The notes beneath the pieces are model-generated. The model was not told the DNA's origin. It did no database searches and worked only from the letters and a program-made list of their open reading frames with translations. From Parabacteroides distasonis (lineage in GTDB: Bacteria; Bacteroidota; Bacteroidia; Bacteroidales; Tannerellaceae): a stretch of 64,000 bases of DNA. Location: contig JAFBIR010000007.1 of NCBI GenBank assembly GCA_021531385.1, positions 111,402 through 175,401 on the forward strand. The letters are read 5' to 3'. Below, in pieces: positions 44,519-53,974 of the stretch (position 1 is its first letter; every line of letters starts with the position of its first letter). A program made the translations under genes and the position numbers.

Positions 44519-45682
44519 TTACAATGCTGTGAGGTGATTCTTGAGCGGATTGGAATACATTTCCAAGATCTTGGTGCGAAGGAACTCTTCGTCTTTTTGC
44601 TCTAAATCTACTTTATCTACCTGGCCTTGTAGATATTCCTCGAAATGTTTTTTGTCCTTTAAGCCGTAATGATCTTGGAAACGGCGGGTTCCCATCAATA
44701 AATCGTAAGCGACATAATTGCAAGGATAAAAACGGTAGTTTTTGTAAATCTCCTGGTCAATAATGTTCGCAGCGGCAGCAACCATCGCATTTTTGTCTAA
44801 GCTACGATCCACTTGCGACAACAACTCATTGATAGGACGTGTGAGTGTGAAGTGTACCCGTCCTTTGTTGCGCAAAATACCTGTTTCCATGCTGAGGAGA
44901 TCGTCACGCTGTGACTTCACAAAATCAGGGTTATCTCTTTTTTGCTGAAACTCCTTCGCTTTCAAGTAGTCGCAGGGATCATACTCGTAGGAGATCGCTA
45001 CCGGCACGATGTTCAACTCCATGAGATTATCAATCAGGTTGTCGTGGTTGCCTCCGATAGCCAACATCTTCAAGACGCTGCTTTGGGTGCGGTCGTTGCT
45101 ATCTTTCGCACGTCCCTCACGTTGAGCGATCCAGACAGACTCTTTGGTGTCACGAATCGTATGATGGATATAGGCAGAGAGGCGCTTGCTGGCCTCTAAG
45201 ATTTGACGAACGGGGATGTTTCGTTTTACGATGAAACTGTTGTTGAGACGTACTACGGTCTCAATCCAGGAGCGAATCAGCAGGTTGTCACCTATCGCTA
45301 CTTGTGTCATACCGTAACCCACATCATAAAGCATGACGTTTAAGAAAGAGGCATCGAGTGCGATGTCGCGATGATTGGAGATAAAGGTGCAAGGCGCTTT
45401 GTCTTTGGGCAGGCGGCTGCGGCCGGAGATGGTCAACGAGAAGGTAGTTGCTTTCGCCACGGTCATTACGGCATCGTAGGCCAATGTCGATTTGAACTCC
45501 TCCTTTGTTTTACATGCTCGCATGGCTGCCGAAAATTCCGCCCAATCCAACTGCGGCTTGATGTAACGCAAGGCGCGCTCAAAGTCCTTGTTAGCAATCA
45601 AACTCTCGATCGCATCTTTGACCTCGTCGTTGTTTAACGGACGAATGTCGTCGAAATTAGGGGAAATGGTTGCTGTATCCAT
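44519..45682 (-). CDS. PlsC/PlsB-like acyltransferase
   Basis: 387 aa. The acyltransferase block FISNHRDIALDASFLN (about 103-118) has the conserved His and Asp of family PF01553, with the NHRDIxLD form seen in Bacteroidetes glycerol-acyltransferase homologues. Later segments (ESVWIAQREGRAKDSND) match block III (EG.R). It probably acylates glycerophosphate or a related lipid precursor at the inner membrane. It is last in a four-gene minus operon, 6 bp after ddl. Confidence 0.78.
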   Translation of the reverse strand: MDTATISPNFDDIRPLNNDEVKDAIESLIANKDFERALRYIKPQLDWAEFSAAMRACKTKEEFKSTLAYDAVMTVAKATTFSLTISGRSRLPKDKAPCTFISNHRDIALDASFLNVMLYDVGYGMTQVAIGDNLLIRSWIETVVRLNNSFIVKRNIPVRQILEASKRLSAYIHHTIRDTKESVWIAQREGRAKDSNDRTQSSVLKMLAIGGNHDNLIDNLMELNIVPVAISYEYDPCDYLKAKEFQQKRDNPDFVKSQRDDLLSMETGILRNKGRVHFTLTRPINELLSQVDRSLDKNAMVAAAANIIDQEIYKNYRFYPCNYVAYDLLMGTRRFQDHYGLKDKKHFEEYLQGQVDKVDLEQKDEEFLRTKILEMYSNPLKNHLTAL

Positions 45683-45688
45683 ATCTTA

Positions 45689-46681
45689 TCATTTAGTTTT
45701 CTTGTTGTTAAGTTCGTCTTCGATGATATCGGTCATGACCTCCTCGATCGCCATGCCAGCCGCTCTTACCTGTTGCGGAATGAAACTGGTGGCTGTCATG
45801 CCAGGCGTAGTGTTGATTTCCAACAACATGGGTGTGCCTTCCGCTGTGATAATATAATCAATGCGGATAATGCCTTTTGCCCCTAATAGATCATAAATTC
45901 TCGACGTTTCCTGTTGGATCTTTTTCGTCAGTTCATCGGAGAGACGGGCCGGGGTGATCTCATCCACCTGGCCATTGTATTTCGCATCGTAATCAAAAAA
46001 CTCATTGGGGGTAACGACCTCTGTCAGCGGAAATACCACCGCCTTATGGGCAACCTTATAGCAGCCGCAAGTGACCTCCGTACCAGCAATAAATCGTTCC
46101 AATACCACCTCCTTACCTTCGCCAAACGCTTTCTCGATAGCGGGTTGGATGGCCTCTGGCGTCTTCACCTTGGTCACGCCAAAACTGCTCCCTCCATCAT
46201 TCGGCTTTACGAAAATCGGTAATCCTAAACGAGCGATCACCTCCTCATCCGCGATCTTTTCCCCACGGAACAGGTGGATGGAGTCGGCCACATTGACCCC
46301 GAATTGACGTAAATATTGGTTGCAGATGTATTTGTTGAATGTCAGTGCACTAACCATCATGCCACAAGAGGAGTAGGGCATCCCGATCATATCGAAATAG
46401 CCTTGCAAGCGTCCGTCCTCTCCGGGTGTGCCATGAATCGTGATGTAGCAAAAATCGAAATGTTTTACGGCTCCACCCTCTGTGAAGCTGAAATCATTCT
46501 TATCAATCGGTGTCCAGCTCTCATCTGGAAGCTGCACTTTCCATTCTTCGTGAGTAATCAACGCAATGTAGAGATTATATCGCTCTTTGTTGATAAAAGA
46601 GTGTATGCCTTGTGCACTCCTTAAAGAGACGATATATTCTGAAGAGTAACCTCCAGCTACGATAGCGATATTCTTTTTCAT
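45689..46681 (-). CDS. ddl: D-alanine--D-alanine ligase
   Basis: 330 aa ATP-grasp enzyme. N-terminal IAIVAGGYSSEYIVSLRSA, substrate loop TIHGTPGEDGRLQGYFDMIGMPYSSCG, KPNDGGSSFGV for ATP binding, and the metal-binding C-terminal LLEINTTPGMT. It makes the D-Ala-D-Ala dipeptide for peptidoglycan. Position 2 bp after rluD in one operon with the PASTA and acyltransferase genes. Confidence 0.95.
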   Translation of the reverse strand: MKKNIAIVAGGYSSEYIVSLRSAQGIHSFINKERYNLYIALITHEEWKVQLPDESWTPIDKNDFSFTEGGAVKHFDFCYITIHGTPGEDGRLQGYFDMIGMPYSSCGMMVSALTFNKYICNQYLRQFGVNVADSIHLFRGEKIADEEVIARLGLPIFVKPNDGGSSFGVTKVKTPEAIQPAIEKAFGEGKEVVLERFIAGTEVTCGCYKVAHKAVVFPLTEVVTPNEFFDYDAKYNGQVDEITPARLSDELTKKIQQETSRIYDLLGAKGIIRIDYIITAEGTPMLLEINTTPGMTATSFIPQQVRAAGMAIEEVMTDIIEDELNNKKTK

Positions 46682-46683
46682 TT

Positions 46684-47769
46684 TTATCCTTCTTTAGTGT
46701 TTGCGTAAATTCGCCATTTGTCGATCAGTTGTTGCATGTCAGCAGGAATCTCCGAATCGAAAAACAGCTCTTCGCCTGTTGTGGGGTGTACGAAGCCCAA
46801 TGTCTTGGCATGTAAAGCCTGTCGCGGACAGATGGCAAAACAGTTCTGTACAAATTGCTTGTATTTAGTAAACGTTGTTCCTTTCAATATCTCATGACCG
46901 CCATAACGCTCATCGTTGAAAAGCGTATGGCCAATGTATTTCATGTGCACACGAATCTGGTGGGTGCGTCCGGTTTCCAGCCGACATTCCACCAAGGTCA
47001 CATACCCCAGTCGTTCTAATACGCTATAATGGGTGACTGCTGTTTTACCTTGGTCTCCTTCCGGGAAAACACGCATCTGCATCCGATCCTTCGGATCACG
47101 TCCGATATTTCCCTCAATGCGCCCTTCATCTTCTCGCACGATGCCCCATACCAGTGCACGGTATTTCCGCTTCGTGGTCTTATGGAAGAATTGCAAACTG
47201 AGGTGGCTCTTCGCTTCTGGACGTTTCGCTACCACTAAAAGTCCGGAAGTGTCTTTATCAATGCGATGTACCAGGCCTAAACGGGGATCGGAGGGGTCGT
47301 AAAGTGGATCATCTTTCAGGTAATAGGCTAACGCATTCACCAAGGTGCCGGTATAATTGCCGTGCCCCGGATGCACCACCATGCCGGCTGGCTTGTTTAC
47401 CACTAATAGGTCATTATCCTCATAGACAATGTTGAGGGGAATATCTTCAGGGATGATCTCCAGTTCTCGGCGTGGACGATCCATCACGATCGTGACCACA
47501 TCCAATGGCTTTACCCGGTAGTTGCTTTTCACCGGATTGCCGTTCACCAAGATACAACCAGCTTCAGCCGCTAACTGAATCCGGTTGCGTGTGGCGCTCA
47601 TCATGCGATCGACCAAGAACTTATCGACACGGAGCAGGGATTGACCTTTGTCGGCCACAAAGCGAAAATGCTCGTACATCGGATTGGCCGATGTCTCGTC
47701 ATCTTCCTCCTCCAGCAACAGATCATCGTCTAGTTGCTCGTCATCCCTGTCGTCCAAATACTCATCCAT
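46684..47769 (-). CDS. rluD: 23S rRNA pseudouridine synthase, RluD family
   Basis: About 361 aa. An acidic N-terminal tail (DDRDDEQLDDDLLLEEEDDE), an S4 RNA-binding domain (LLRVDKFLVDRM...GCILVNGNPVKSNYRVKPLDVV), then the catalytic motif GLVHRIDKDTSGLLVVAK with the conserved Asp. It converts uridines in 23S rRNA to pseudouridine. An upstream ATG at 47784 overlaps the PASTA gene by 10 bp; the ATG at 47769 follows its stop. Confidence 0.93.
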   Translation of the reverse strand: MDEYLDDRDDEQLDDDLLLEEEDDETSANPMYEHFRFVADKGQSLLRVDKFLVDRMMSATRNRIQLAAEAGCILVNGNPVKSNYRVKPLDVVTIVMDRPRRELEIIPEDIPLNIVYEDNDLLVVNKPAGMVVHPGHGNYTGTLVNALAYYLKDDPLYDPSDPRLGLVHRIDKDTSGLLVVAKRPEAKSHLSLQFFHKTTKRKYRALVWGIVREDEGRIEGNIGRDPKDRMQMRVFPEGDQGKTAVTHYSVLERLGYVTLVECRLETGRTHQIRVHMKYIGHTLFNDERYGGHEILKGTTFTKYKQFVQNCFAICPRQALHAKTLGFVHPTTGEELFFDSEIPADMQQLIDKWRIYANTKEG

Positions 47770-47774
47770 CACCT

Positions 47775-48401
47775 TTAAAACCATTTTTCAATGTCGCTAT
47801 TCAGCTGCTCAACAGGGATGCTATCTAATGCCAAGGAGTCTGGCGAGAAGTTCGGATCGCCACTGCTCACTTTCAATACCAAAGGAGCGGTGAGCGGAAT
47901 CAACTCACCTTTGGTCAATGTGCGCCCATTGTGCTCAACCGCAACGGCTAAATCTTTGTATTCTCCTGCTATATACTCAATCTCTACCGAGTTGAACCCG
48001 CGGGCTCTCAGTAGGGCATAAGCTTGCCGGAAGGATTGATCCTCAATATCTGGGACCATTGCCATTTGGGAGGTCAGGGCATTGATGGTGACGAAAAGGA
48101 TTCTTCCCTCTTTCACTTTCGAGCCTACTGAAGGTACCACCTCCACAATCGCTCCAGGCGCTACATCTTTTGAGAAGACAGAGTCGATCACATTATAGCG
48201 TAAATGATTGTTGTCTAAGAAAGGAATGGCATCCTCCAACTTCATTCCCTTGACATCGGGGACGACAACCGCTTGATTATGCCGTGTATAGGTGTCTAAC
48301 CAGGAAAGTGCACCGTAGAAAATGCCACACGTCACAATGACCATCAGCAGCAAGCTGATGATAAAGGGATGTTTGATCAGTCTCGTTATAAAGTTACTCA
48401 T
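47775..48401 (-). CDS. Membrane-anchored PASTA-domain protein
   Basis: 208 aa from the ATG at 48401. A short cytoplasmic N-terminus, one membrane helix (about 12-34), then two complete PASTA domains and part of a third (VVVPDVKGMKLEDAIPFL, AMVPDIEDQSFRQAYALLRARG). PASTA domains bind muropeptides or beta-lactams. Here there is no kinase or transpeptidase, so it is a bare sensor or scaffold. The neighbour ddl supports a cell-wall setting. First gene of the operon, with a promoter box at 48428-48435. Confidence 0.88.
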   Translation of the reverse strand: MSNFITRLIKHPFIISLLLMVIVTCGIFYGALSWLDTYTRHNQAVVVPDVKGMKLEDAIPFLDNNHLRYNVIDSVFSKDVAPGAIVEVVPSVGSKVKEGRILFVTINALTSQMAMVPDIEDQSFRQAYALLRARGFNSVEIEYIAGEYKDLAVAVEHNGRTLTKGELIPLTAPLVLKVSSGDPNFSPDSLALDSIPVEQLNSDIEKWF

Positions 48402-48427
48402 TTCACTTCTATATTCGTTGACGGTCC

Positions 48428-48435
48428 CAAAAGTA
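48428..48435 (-). promoter_or_regulatory. -7 box of the PASTA-rluD-ddl operon
   Basis: The minus strand reads TACTTTTG, a perfect TAnnTTTG, 26 bp before the PASTA-gene ATG. Confidence 0.55.
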
Positions 48436-48502
48436 GCAAAAAAACACCAATCGCATAGCGAAATAACGCTATTTAAGGTCGAAAGGGGAAAAGAGGGGCT
48501 TA

Positions 48503-48547
48503 AAAACAAAGAAAGTAAAGGCCTTCTTCACAAAAACCTTTACTTTC
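48503..48547 (-). terminator. Rho-independent terminator of rpmH
   Basis: GAAAGTAAAGG (48511-48521) pairs with 48537-48547 (11 bp, perfect). On the minus strand it is followed by TTTGTTTTT. It lies 24 bp after the rpmH stop. Confidence 0.85.
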
Positions 48548-48571
48548 CAAGTAAATCTTTTGAACGAGCGA

Positions 48572-48724
48572 TTATCCGTTGTACTCGTCAGATACTGTCA
48601 ATTTAGCTCTGCCCTTCGCACGACGAGCTGCTAATACTCTACGGCCATTAGCTGTAGCCATTCTTGAACGGAAGCCATGCTTGTTCTTTCTCTTTCTGTT
48701 GTGAGGTTGGAATGTTCTCTTCAT
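48572..48724 (-). CDS. rpmH: 50S ribosomal protein L34
   Basis: 50 aa, read directly: [20 protein letters not shown] at the N-terminus, then the L34 core ([19 protein letters not shown]) and a short tail ending in EYNG. Highly basic, of normal size for the family. L34 binds 23S rRNA in the large subunit. It is usually next to rnpA and yidC near the origin in many bacteria; here it stands alone, with its own promoter and terminator. Confidence 0.97.
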   Translation of the reverse strand: MKRTFQPHNRKRKNKHGFRSRMATANGRRVLAARRAKGRAKLTVSDEYNG

Positions 48725-48769
48725 CTTACTGTTATGTTTTTTATATTATTCGCATACTGATTCGGGCTG

Positions 48770-48800
48770 CAAAGATAGCCCCTTTTTTGTAATAAACAAA
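48770..48800 (-). promoter_or_regulatory. rpmH promoter
   Basis: On the minus strand, TTTG (48797-48800), 19-nt spacer, then TATCTTTG (48770-48777): a complete match to the Bacteroidales sigma-ABfr consensus. Confidence 0.8.
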
Positions 48801-48847
48801 AGGAAGCGAGATTTTTTCGTTTATCAGCCTTGATTTCCTTGCTCGTA

Positions 48848-49819
48848 TCAGTAAATAGCGCCTTGATATAAATTGTTGAAATTGGAGTGTTGACCATTCA
48901 TGCGTTTAGCCTCCTCACCGTTCGGATTCAACTCAATAGCCTTTTTCAGATCCGCTAAGGCTCCCTCCTTGTCTCCTTTGAGGTGGCGCACCCGTCCACG
49001 CTCGCCATACGCTTTGCTGAAGTTAGGCTCGTCTGAGATCAGCTCGTCAAAATAGGCCAAGGCCTCATCCAGCTTACCCTGCTCGCTCATCAACTGACCG
49101 ATACGCAATTGTGCCTCCTCATTGAAGGGGTTGAGTGCCAACACCTGCTCGAAGTCGGCTTGAGCGGCCTCCCATTGATGGCTCATCCCATAGATGCGGC
49201 CACGAAGCAAATAGGCGATCTCCTCTTCCGGCATCAACGTGACAGCCTGGTTCATGTCGTCCAAGGCCTCTTTCCCTTGTCCCATGATGAGTAGAAGCTC
49301 CGCTCTCAACAGGTAGGCACTGCCGAAATTAGGTTGCAAGGTAATAGCTTTGGTCAGATCGGCTACCGCATTCAAGCGTCCGCCAAGTGTCTGTTTCGCT
49401 TTGCCGCGCATAAAATAGGCCAATGCGTTGTCCGGGTCTTGGGCGATGATGTAATCGCAATCGGTAACGACTTCTGCCTCTTTGCCGCACATAAATAATA
49501 TATGTACGCGCGCGAGGCGGTACTCTACGCTGGTCGGATCTAATTCGACTAATTGATTGACCACTTGCTCTGCTTTTGCCACTTCGCCTTTGGCTGTATA
49601 AGCTGTGACGAGAAAGTTCATCGTCTCGGGATCAGACTTGATGGCCAGTGCCTCGGTATAGCACTTGATGGCATAACCTAATTTGCCCATTTGATGCGCA
49701 CGCACGCCATCGTATTTTAAGATGTCGAAATTTTTTTCTTCGTTTTTAGCTTGCGTTGTTTCTTCTGTATGCTCTTTGCTGCTGGAAGAGGAGAACAACG
49801 ATGTGAAAAAGTTTCCCAT
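48848..49819 (-). CDS. Tetratricopeptide-repeat protein
   Basis: 323 aa from the ATG at 49819. After a Ser-rich start (FFTSLFSSSSSKEH) and a charged stretch, about seven TPR units follow from residue 35 on (GVRAHQMGKLGYAIKCYTEAL, ALAYFMRGKAKQTLGG, GSAYLLRAELLLIMGQ, AYGERGRVRHLKGDKEGALADLKKAIELNPNG). TPRs form scaffolds for protein contact. There is no signal peptide and no specific partner nearby. Confidence 0.85.
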   Translation of the reverse strand: MGNFFTSLFSSSSSKEHTEETTQAKNEEKNFDILKYDGVRAHQMGKLGYAIKCYTEALAIKSDPETMNFLVTAYTAKGEVAKAEQVVNQLVELDPTSVEYRLARVHILFMCGKEAEVVTDCDYIIAQDPDNALAYFMRGKAKQTLGGRLNAVADLTKAITLQPNFGSAYLLRAELLLIMGQGKEALDDMNQAVTLMPEEEIAYLLRGRIYGMSHQWEAAQADFEQVLALNPFNEEAQLRIGQLMSEQGKLDEALAYFDELISDEPNFSKAYGERGRVRHLKGDKEGALADLKKAIELNPNGEEAKRMNGQHSNFNNLYQGAIY

Positions 49820-49846
49820 GTTTTGACTTGATTTATTTTTTGCCTG

Positions 49847-49854
49847 CGAAGGTA
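49847..49854 (-). promoter_or_regulatory. -7 box of the TPR gene
   Basis: The minus strand reads TACCTTCG, a one-base variant of TAnnTTTG, 27 bp before the ATG. Confidence 0.4.
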
Positions 49855-50073
49855 CGCTATTTTTTGCCAACTGACGAAAAATATCTCTCTAACTGGGAAA
49901 AAATATTTGGCTAATGGGCAAAATGTGCTTTTGTGGCGAGGTAGATTTTGCTACATCCCGAGGAAACAAAATTTGAACGGGGAAAGGCGCTACAATCACT
50001 CCTTTAAATCCATCGCCGAAAATAGATAGAAATGGGAGGTGCATGCCCCTTTGTGGATTTCAAAATGTAAGGT

Positions 50074-50125
50074 AAATAAGTTATTTGCTTACGAAGCGTA
50101 ATTTTATCCCTTGGATAACTTATTT
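50074..50125. repeat. Inverted repeat upstream of the decarboxylase operon
   Basis: AAATAAGTTAT (50074-50084) and ATAACTTATTT (50115-50125) are perfect complements. The loop contains a second hairpin TTACG-AAG-CGTAA. It lies in the roughly 430-bp gene-free region between the divergent TPR and oadG genes, about 50 bp before the oadG -7 box. It may be an operator or a transcript end; the rest of 49855-50073 holds nothing I recognise. Confidence 0.45.
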
Positions 50126-50173
50126 GTTTTCATTTTTTAATGCAAATGCCGTTGGCTATCTACGACTATTTTA

Positions 50174-50181
50174 TAATTTTG
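50174..50181 (+). promoter_or_regulatory. -7 box of the oadGAB operon
   Basis: TAATTTTG, a perfect TAnnTTTG, with GTTG 19 nt upstream as a partial -33. Leader about 65 nt. Confidence 0.6.
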
Positions 50182-50252
50182 CACCTGTTTTTACTTGGGG
50201 GAGAAGTTTTCAGTTGCTTTTCTTGTCAGTAGAGGTAAGTACAGATGGAGTT

Positions 50253-50537
50253 ATGGAGAATATAGAAACAGGACTTTTATTGATGGCGGTCGGGATGATG
50301 ACCGTTTTTGCGATCCTTTTAATAGTGATTAATTTAGGAAAGGGTCTTATCCTTTTGGTCAACAAGTATGCCCCGGAAGAGGTGGTAGTAAAGAAAGCAG
50401 CTCCCAGTCGAGCGAAAGCGGCTGCTCCTGTGGCGGCTGCGGCCGTGATGGGCGGATCTGAGACAGCGGCTATCGTCTCTGCAGTGAGCGTATTGACCGC
50501 AGGCCAAGGTAAAGTAGTAAAAATCGAAAAAATATAA
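50253..50537 (+). CDS. oadG: OadG-family gamma subunit of a sodium-pumping decarboxylase
   Basis: 94 aa from the ATG at 50253, which begins right before the helix LLLMAVGMMTVFAILLIVINLG. A single membrane helix, then an Ala/Pro/Lys-rich tail, as in OadG. It anchors and assembles the alpha and beta subunits. It precedes oadA by 17 bp. Longer upstream readings of this frame would run through the promoter. Confidence 0.85.
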   Translation: MENIETGLLLMAVGMMTVFAILLIVINLGKGLILLVNKYAPEEVVVKKAAPSRAKAAAPVAAAAVMGGSETAAIVSAVSVLTAGQGKVVKIEKI

Positions 50538-50554
50538 TATAGCATACAGTTATC

Positions 50555-52474
50555 ATGAAGAAAGCAATCAAGTTTAGTTTGGTCTTTCGTGACATGTGGC
50601 AATCTGCCGGTAAATATGTCCCGACTGTAGATCAACTTACCCGTGTGGCTCCGGCCATTATCGAGATGGGCTGTTTCGCCCGTGTAGAGACCAATGGTGG
50701 AGGTTTTGAGCAAGTAAATTTATTATTTGGCGAGAATCCCAATAAAGCGGTTCGTGAGTGGACGAAGCCCTTCCACGAGGCCGGTATTCAGACACACATG
50801 TTGGATCGTGCGTTGAACGGTCTGCGCATGAGCCCGGTGCCTGATGATGTACGTCGCCTTTTTTATAAGGTAAAGAAAGCGCAGGGTACGGACATCGCTC
50901 GTACTTTCTGTGGCTTGAATGATGTGCGCAATATCGCCCCCTCTATTCGCTATGCGAAAGAGGCTGGTATGATCTCTCAGTGCTCGTTGTGTATCACGCA
51001 CTCTCCGGTACATACGGTTGAGTATTATACGAAGATGGCGTATGAGTTGATCGAGCTGGGTGCGGATGAAATCTGTATCAAGGATATGGCCGGCATTGGC
51101 CGTCCGCATACCTTGGGCCGTATTGTGGCGAATATCAAGGAGAAATATCCAGAGATCCCGGTTCAATATCATAGCCATGCGGGTCCTGGCTTCAATGTGG
51201 CTTCTATCTTGGAGGTTTGTGAGGCAGGTTGCGACTACGTGGATGTGGGCATGGAGCCGCTCTCATGGGGAACAGGTCATGCGGATCTCTTGACGGTTCA
51301 GGCAATGCTGAAAGATGCTGGTTTCCAAGTGCCGGAGATCAACATGGAGGCCTACATGAAGGTGCGTGCGTTGATCCAGGAGTTTATGGATGATTTCTTG
51401 GGTCTTTACATCAGCCCGAAGAACCGTTTGATGAACTCCTTACTGATCGGTCCGGGTCTGCCGGGTGGTATGATGGGTAGCTTAATGGCCGACTTGGAGA
51501 AGAACTTGGAGACCATCAATAAGAACAACATCAAGAATAATCGTCCGTTGATGTCGCAAGATCAGTTGTTGATCAAGCTGTTCAACGAGGTGGCTTATGT
51601 ATGGCCTCGCGTCGGTTATCCCCCATTGGTGACGCCGTTCAGCCAGTATGTGAAGAACTTGGCGTTGATGAACGTGATGCAAATGGAGAAGGGCAAGGCT
51701 CGTTGGAGCATGATTGCCGACGATATTTGGGACATGATCTTGGGTAAGGCTGGTCGTCTGCCGGGTCCGTTGGCTCCTGAGATCGTGGAGAAGGCGAAGG
51801 CTGAGGGCCGTAAGTTCTTCGAGGGGAATCCGCAAGACAACTATCCCGACGCATTGGATAAATATCGCAAGTTGATGAACGAGAAGCAATGGGAGGTTGG
51901 TGAGGATGAAGAGGAACTCTTCGAATATGCAATGCACCCGGCTCAGTATGAGGCTTATCGCTCAGGCAAGGCGAAGGTGGAGTTCAAGGCGGATGTGGCT
52001 AAACGCAAGGCAGAGCAGGCGAATGTGGGTAAACCGCAGGTAGCTGCTGCTCCGGCTGCGCCCGCAGGTCCTGTTACGCTGGCTATGCCGACTACACCTC
52101 AGGTGATGACAGTTGATGTGAATGGTCAGGCTTATCGGGTGACGGTAGCGTTTGGTGATACCGCTGGCGCTGCACCAGCAGCCCCGGCCGCACCTGCAGC
52201 CGCTCCTTCGGCTCCGGCCGCACCTGCTCCTGCTGCAGGCGAGGGCAAAGAGGTGCTTTCTCCGTTGGAGGGTAAGTTCTATATGATTAAGAATGCGTCT
52301 GACACCCCGGTGAAGGTAGGCGATGAGGTCAAGGAGGGCGACGTGCTCTGCTATGTGGAGGCCATGAAGACCTACAATGCCGTTCGTGCGGAGTTCGCCG
52401 GAAAGATTACTTCCATCTGTTTCCATTCAGGGGATGCGGTGTCTGAGGATGACGTATTAATGACGATTCAATAA
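50555..52474 (+). CDS. oadA: Biotin-dependent carboxyltransferase, OadA/pyruvate carboxylase subunit B type
   Basis: 639 aa. An HMGL-like carboxyltransferase barrel starts IKFSLVFRDMWQSAGKY and includes metal-site segments such as EICIKDMAG and VQYHSHAGPG. A conserved PYC/OadA domain follows, then an Ala/Pro-rich linker (about 540-570) and a C-terminal biotinyl domain with the lysine at about K605 in VEAMKTYN. It transfers CO2 from oxaloacetate to biotin, then OadB decarboxylates it. The stop overlaps the oadB start (TAATG). Confidence 0.92.
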   Translation: MKKAIKFSLVFRDMWQSAGKYVPTVDQLTRVAPAIIEMGCFARVETNGGGFEQVNLLFGENPNKAVREWTKPFHEAGIQTHMLDRALNGLRMSPVPDDVRRLFYKVKKAQGTDIARTFCGLNDVRNIAPSIRYAKEAGMISQCSLCITHSPVHTVEYYTKMAYELIELGADEICIKDMAGIGRPHTLGRIVANIKEKYPEIPVQYHSHAGPGFNVASILEVCEAGCDYVDVGMEPLSWGTGHADLLTVQAMLKDAGFQVPEINMEAYMKVRALIQEFMDDFLGLYISPKNRLMNSLLIGPGLPGGMMGSLMADLEKNLETINKNNIKNNRPLMSQDQLLIKLFNEVAYVWPRVGYPPLVTPFSQYVKNLALMNVMQMEKGKARWSMIADDIWDMILGKAGRLPGPLAPEIVEKAKAEGRKFFEGNPQDNYPDALDKYRKLMNEKQWEVGEDEEELFEYAMHPAQYEAYRSGKAKVEFKADVAKRKAEQANVGKPQVAAAPAAPAGPVTLAMPTTPQVMTVDVNGQAYRVTVAFGDTAGAAPAAPAAPAAAPSAPAAPAPAAGEGKEVLSPLEGKFYMIKNASDTPVKVGDEVKEGDVLCYVEAMKTYNAVRAEFAGKITSICFHSGDAVSEDDVLMTIQ

Positions 52475-53709
52475 TGAAGGAGATATTTCAGAATCTATAC
52501 GAGATGACTGCGTTCAGCAATATCATTGCTGAACCGCAGTTCTTGGTCATGTATGCCATTGGTTTCGTGTTGCTTTACTTGGGTATCAAGAAGCAATATG
52601 AGCCGTTGCTGCTGGTGCCGATCGCCTTTGGCGTGCTGTTGGCGAATTTCCCTGGTGGAGATATGGGCGTGATCCAAGCGGACGAGAATGGATTCGTGAA
52701 CGTGCATGGGGTGATGAAGAACATCTGGGAGATGCCGTTGCACGATATTGCGCATGAGTTAGGCATGATGAACTTCATCTATTACATGTTGATCAAGACC
52801 GGTTTCTTGCCCCCGATTATCTTCATGGGTGTGGGCGCGTTGACCGATTTTGGCCCGATGTTGCGTAACCTGCGTCTCTCTATCTTTGGTGCTGCTGCGC
52901 AGTTAGGTATTTTTACGGTCCTGTTAGTCGCTATCTTGATGGGCTTCACACCGAGAGAGGCAGCCTCTTTAGGCATCATTGGTGGTGCGGATGGTCCGAC
53001 CGCTATCTTTACGACGATTAAGTTGGCGCCTCATCTGTTAGGCCCGATCGCGATTGCGGCCTATTCGTATATGGCATTGGTGCCGGTGATTATCCCGATC
53101 GTAGTGAAACTGCTCTGCTCCAAGAAGGAGTTGTGCATCAACATGAAAGAGCAAGAGAAGAAGTTCCCCTCAAAGAATGAGATCAAGAACTTGACCGTCT
53201 TGAAGATTATCTTCCCGATCGTGGTTACCACGGTTGTGGCGCTGTTCGTGCCGAGTGCCGTACCTTTGATTGGTATGTTGATGTTTGGAAACTTGGTCAA
53301 GGAGATTGGTACCAATACCTCTCGTTTGTTTGATGCGGCCTCCAATAGCATCATGAATGCGGCCACGATTTTCTTGGGCTTGTCTGTCGGTGCGACCATG
53401 ACAGCCGAGGCCTTCTTGAACTTGACGACAATCGGTATCGTGATCGGTGGTTTCTTGGCGTTTGCGCTTTCCATTGCCGGTGGTATCTGCTTCGTGAAGA
53501 TCTTCAATCTCTTTACCAGTAAGAAGATCAATCCGTTGATTGGTGCGACCGGTTTGAGTGCGGTGCCGATGGCGTCCCGTGTGGCGAATGAGATTGCTTT
53601 GCAATATGATCCGAAGAACCATGTGTTGCAATATTGCATGGCAAGTAATATCTCCGGTGTGATTGGCTCAGCGGTAGCTGCCGGTGTGCTGATCTCTTTC
53701 TTGGGATAG
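52474..53709 (+). CDS. oadB: Sodium-translocating decarboxylase beta subunit
   Basis: 411 aa polytopic membrane protein of the OadB/MmdB/GcdB family. It has the conserved region GVGALTDFGPMLRNL, then GIIGGADGPTAIF, and later NPLIGATGLSAVPMA near the C-terminus. Its carboxybiotin decarboxylation drives sodium ions out across the inner membrane. It overlaps oadA by one base and is followed by a strong terminator. Confidence 0.95.
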   Translation: MKEIFQNLYEMTAFSNIIAEPQFLVMYAIGFVLLYLGIKKQYEPLLLVPIAFGVLLANFPGGDMGVIQADENGFVNVHGVMKNIWEMPLHDIAHELGMMNFIYYMLIKTGFLPPIIFMGVGALTDFGPMLRNLRLSIFGAAAQLGIFTVLLVAILMGFTPREAASLGIIGGADGPTAIFTTIKLAPHLLGPIAIAAYSYMALVPVIIPIVVKLLCSKKELCINMKEQEKKFPSKNEIKNLTVLKIIFPIVVTTVVALFVPSAVPLIGMLMFGNLVKEIGTNTSRLFDAASNSIMNAATIFLGLSVGATMTAEAFLNLTTIGIVIGGFLAFALSIAGGICFVKIFNLFTSKKINPLIGATGLSAVPMASRVANEIALQYDPKNHVLQYCMASNISGVIGSAVAAGVLISFLG

Positions 53710-53740
53710 AAAACGAATCATTTAGTTATTTCGAATAAGG

Positions 53741-53781
53741 AAGTGAGGAGTGGGGAGATTCCCGGCTCCTCACTTTTTTTT
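53741..53781 (+). terminator. Rho-independent terminator of oadGAB
   Basis: AAGTGAGGAG (53741-53750) pairs with CTCCTCACTT (53766-53775), with inner GGGA/TCCC pairing and T8. Confidence 0.92.
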
Positions 53782-53974
53782 GTCATACAACCGCCTGTTA
53801 GGCTTGCTCTTTCATGCATTGAGGAGGCTTTGGGGTAGGGCTAAAACAAAAAAATGACGATTATCATGCATTTTAGATAAAAAAGTAGCCTTTGGATGCT
53901 AAGAATACCAAATTATTTAGCTTATTTTGTGACATAATCGGGAGATAATCCTTTCCTAAAAAAGCAATTTTTGT

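Noticed and set aside
48572..48724. rpmH as a mark of oriC
   Set aside because: rnpA, yidC, dnaA and dnaN are absent, so the gene alone does not place the origin here.
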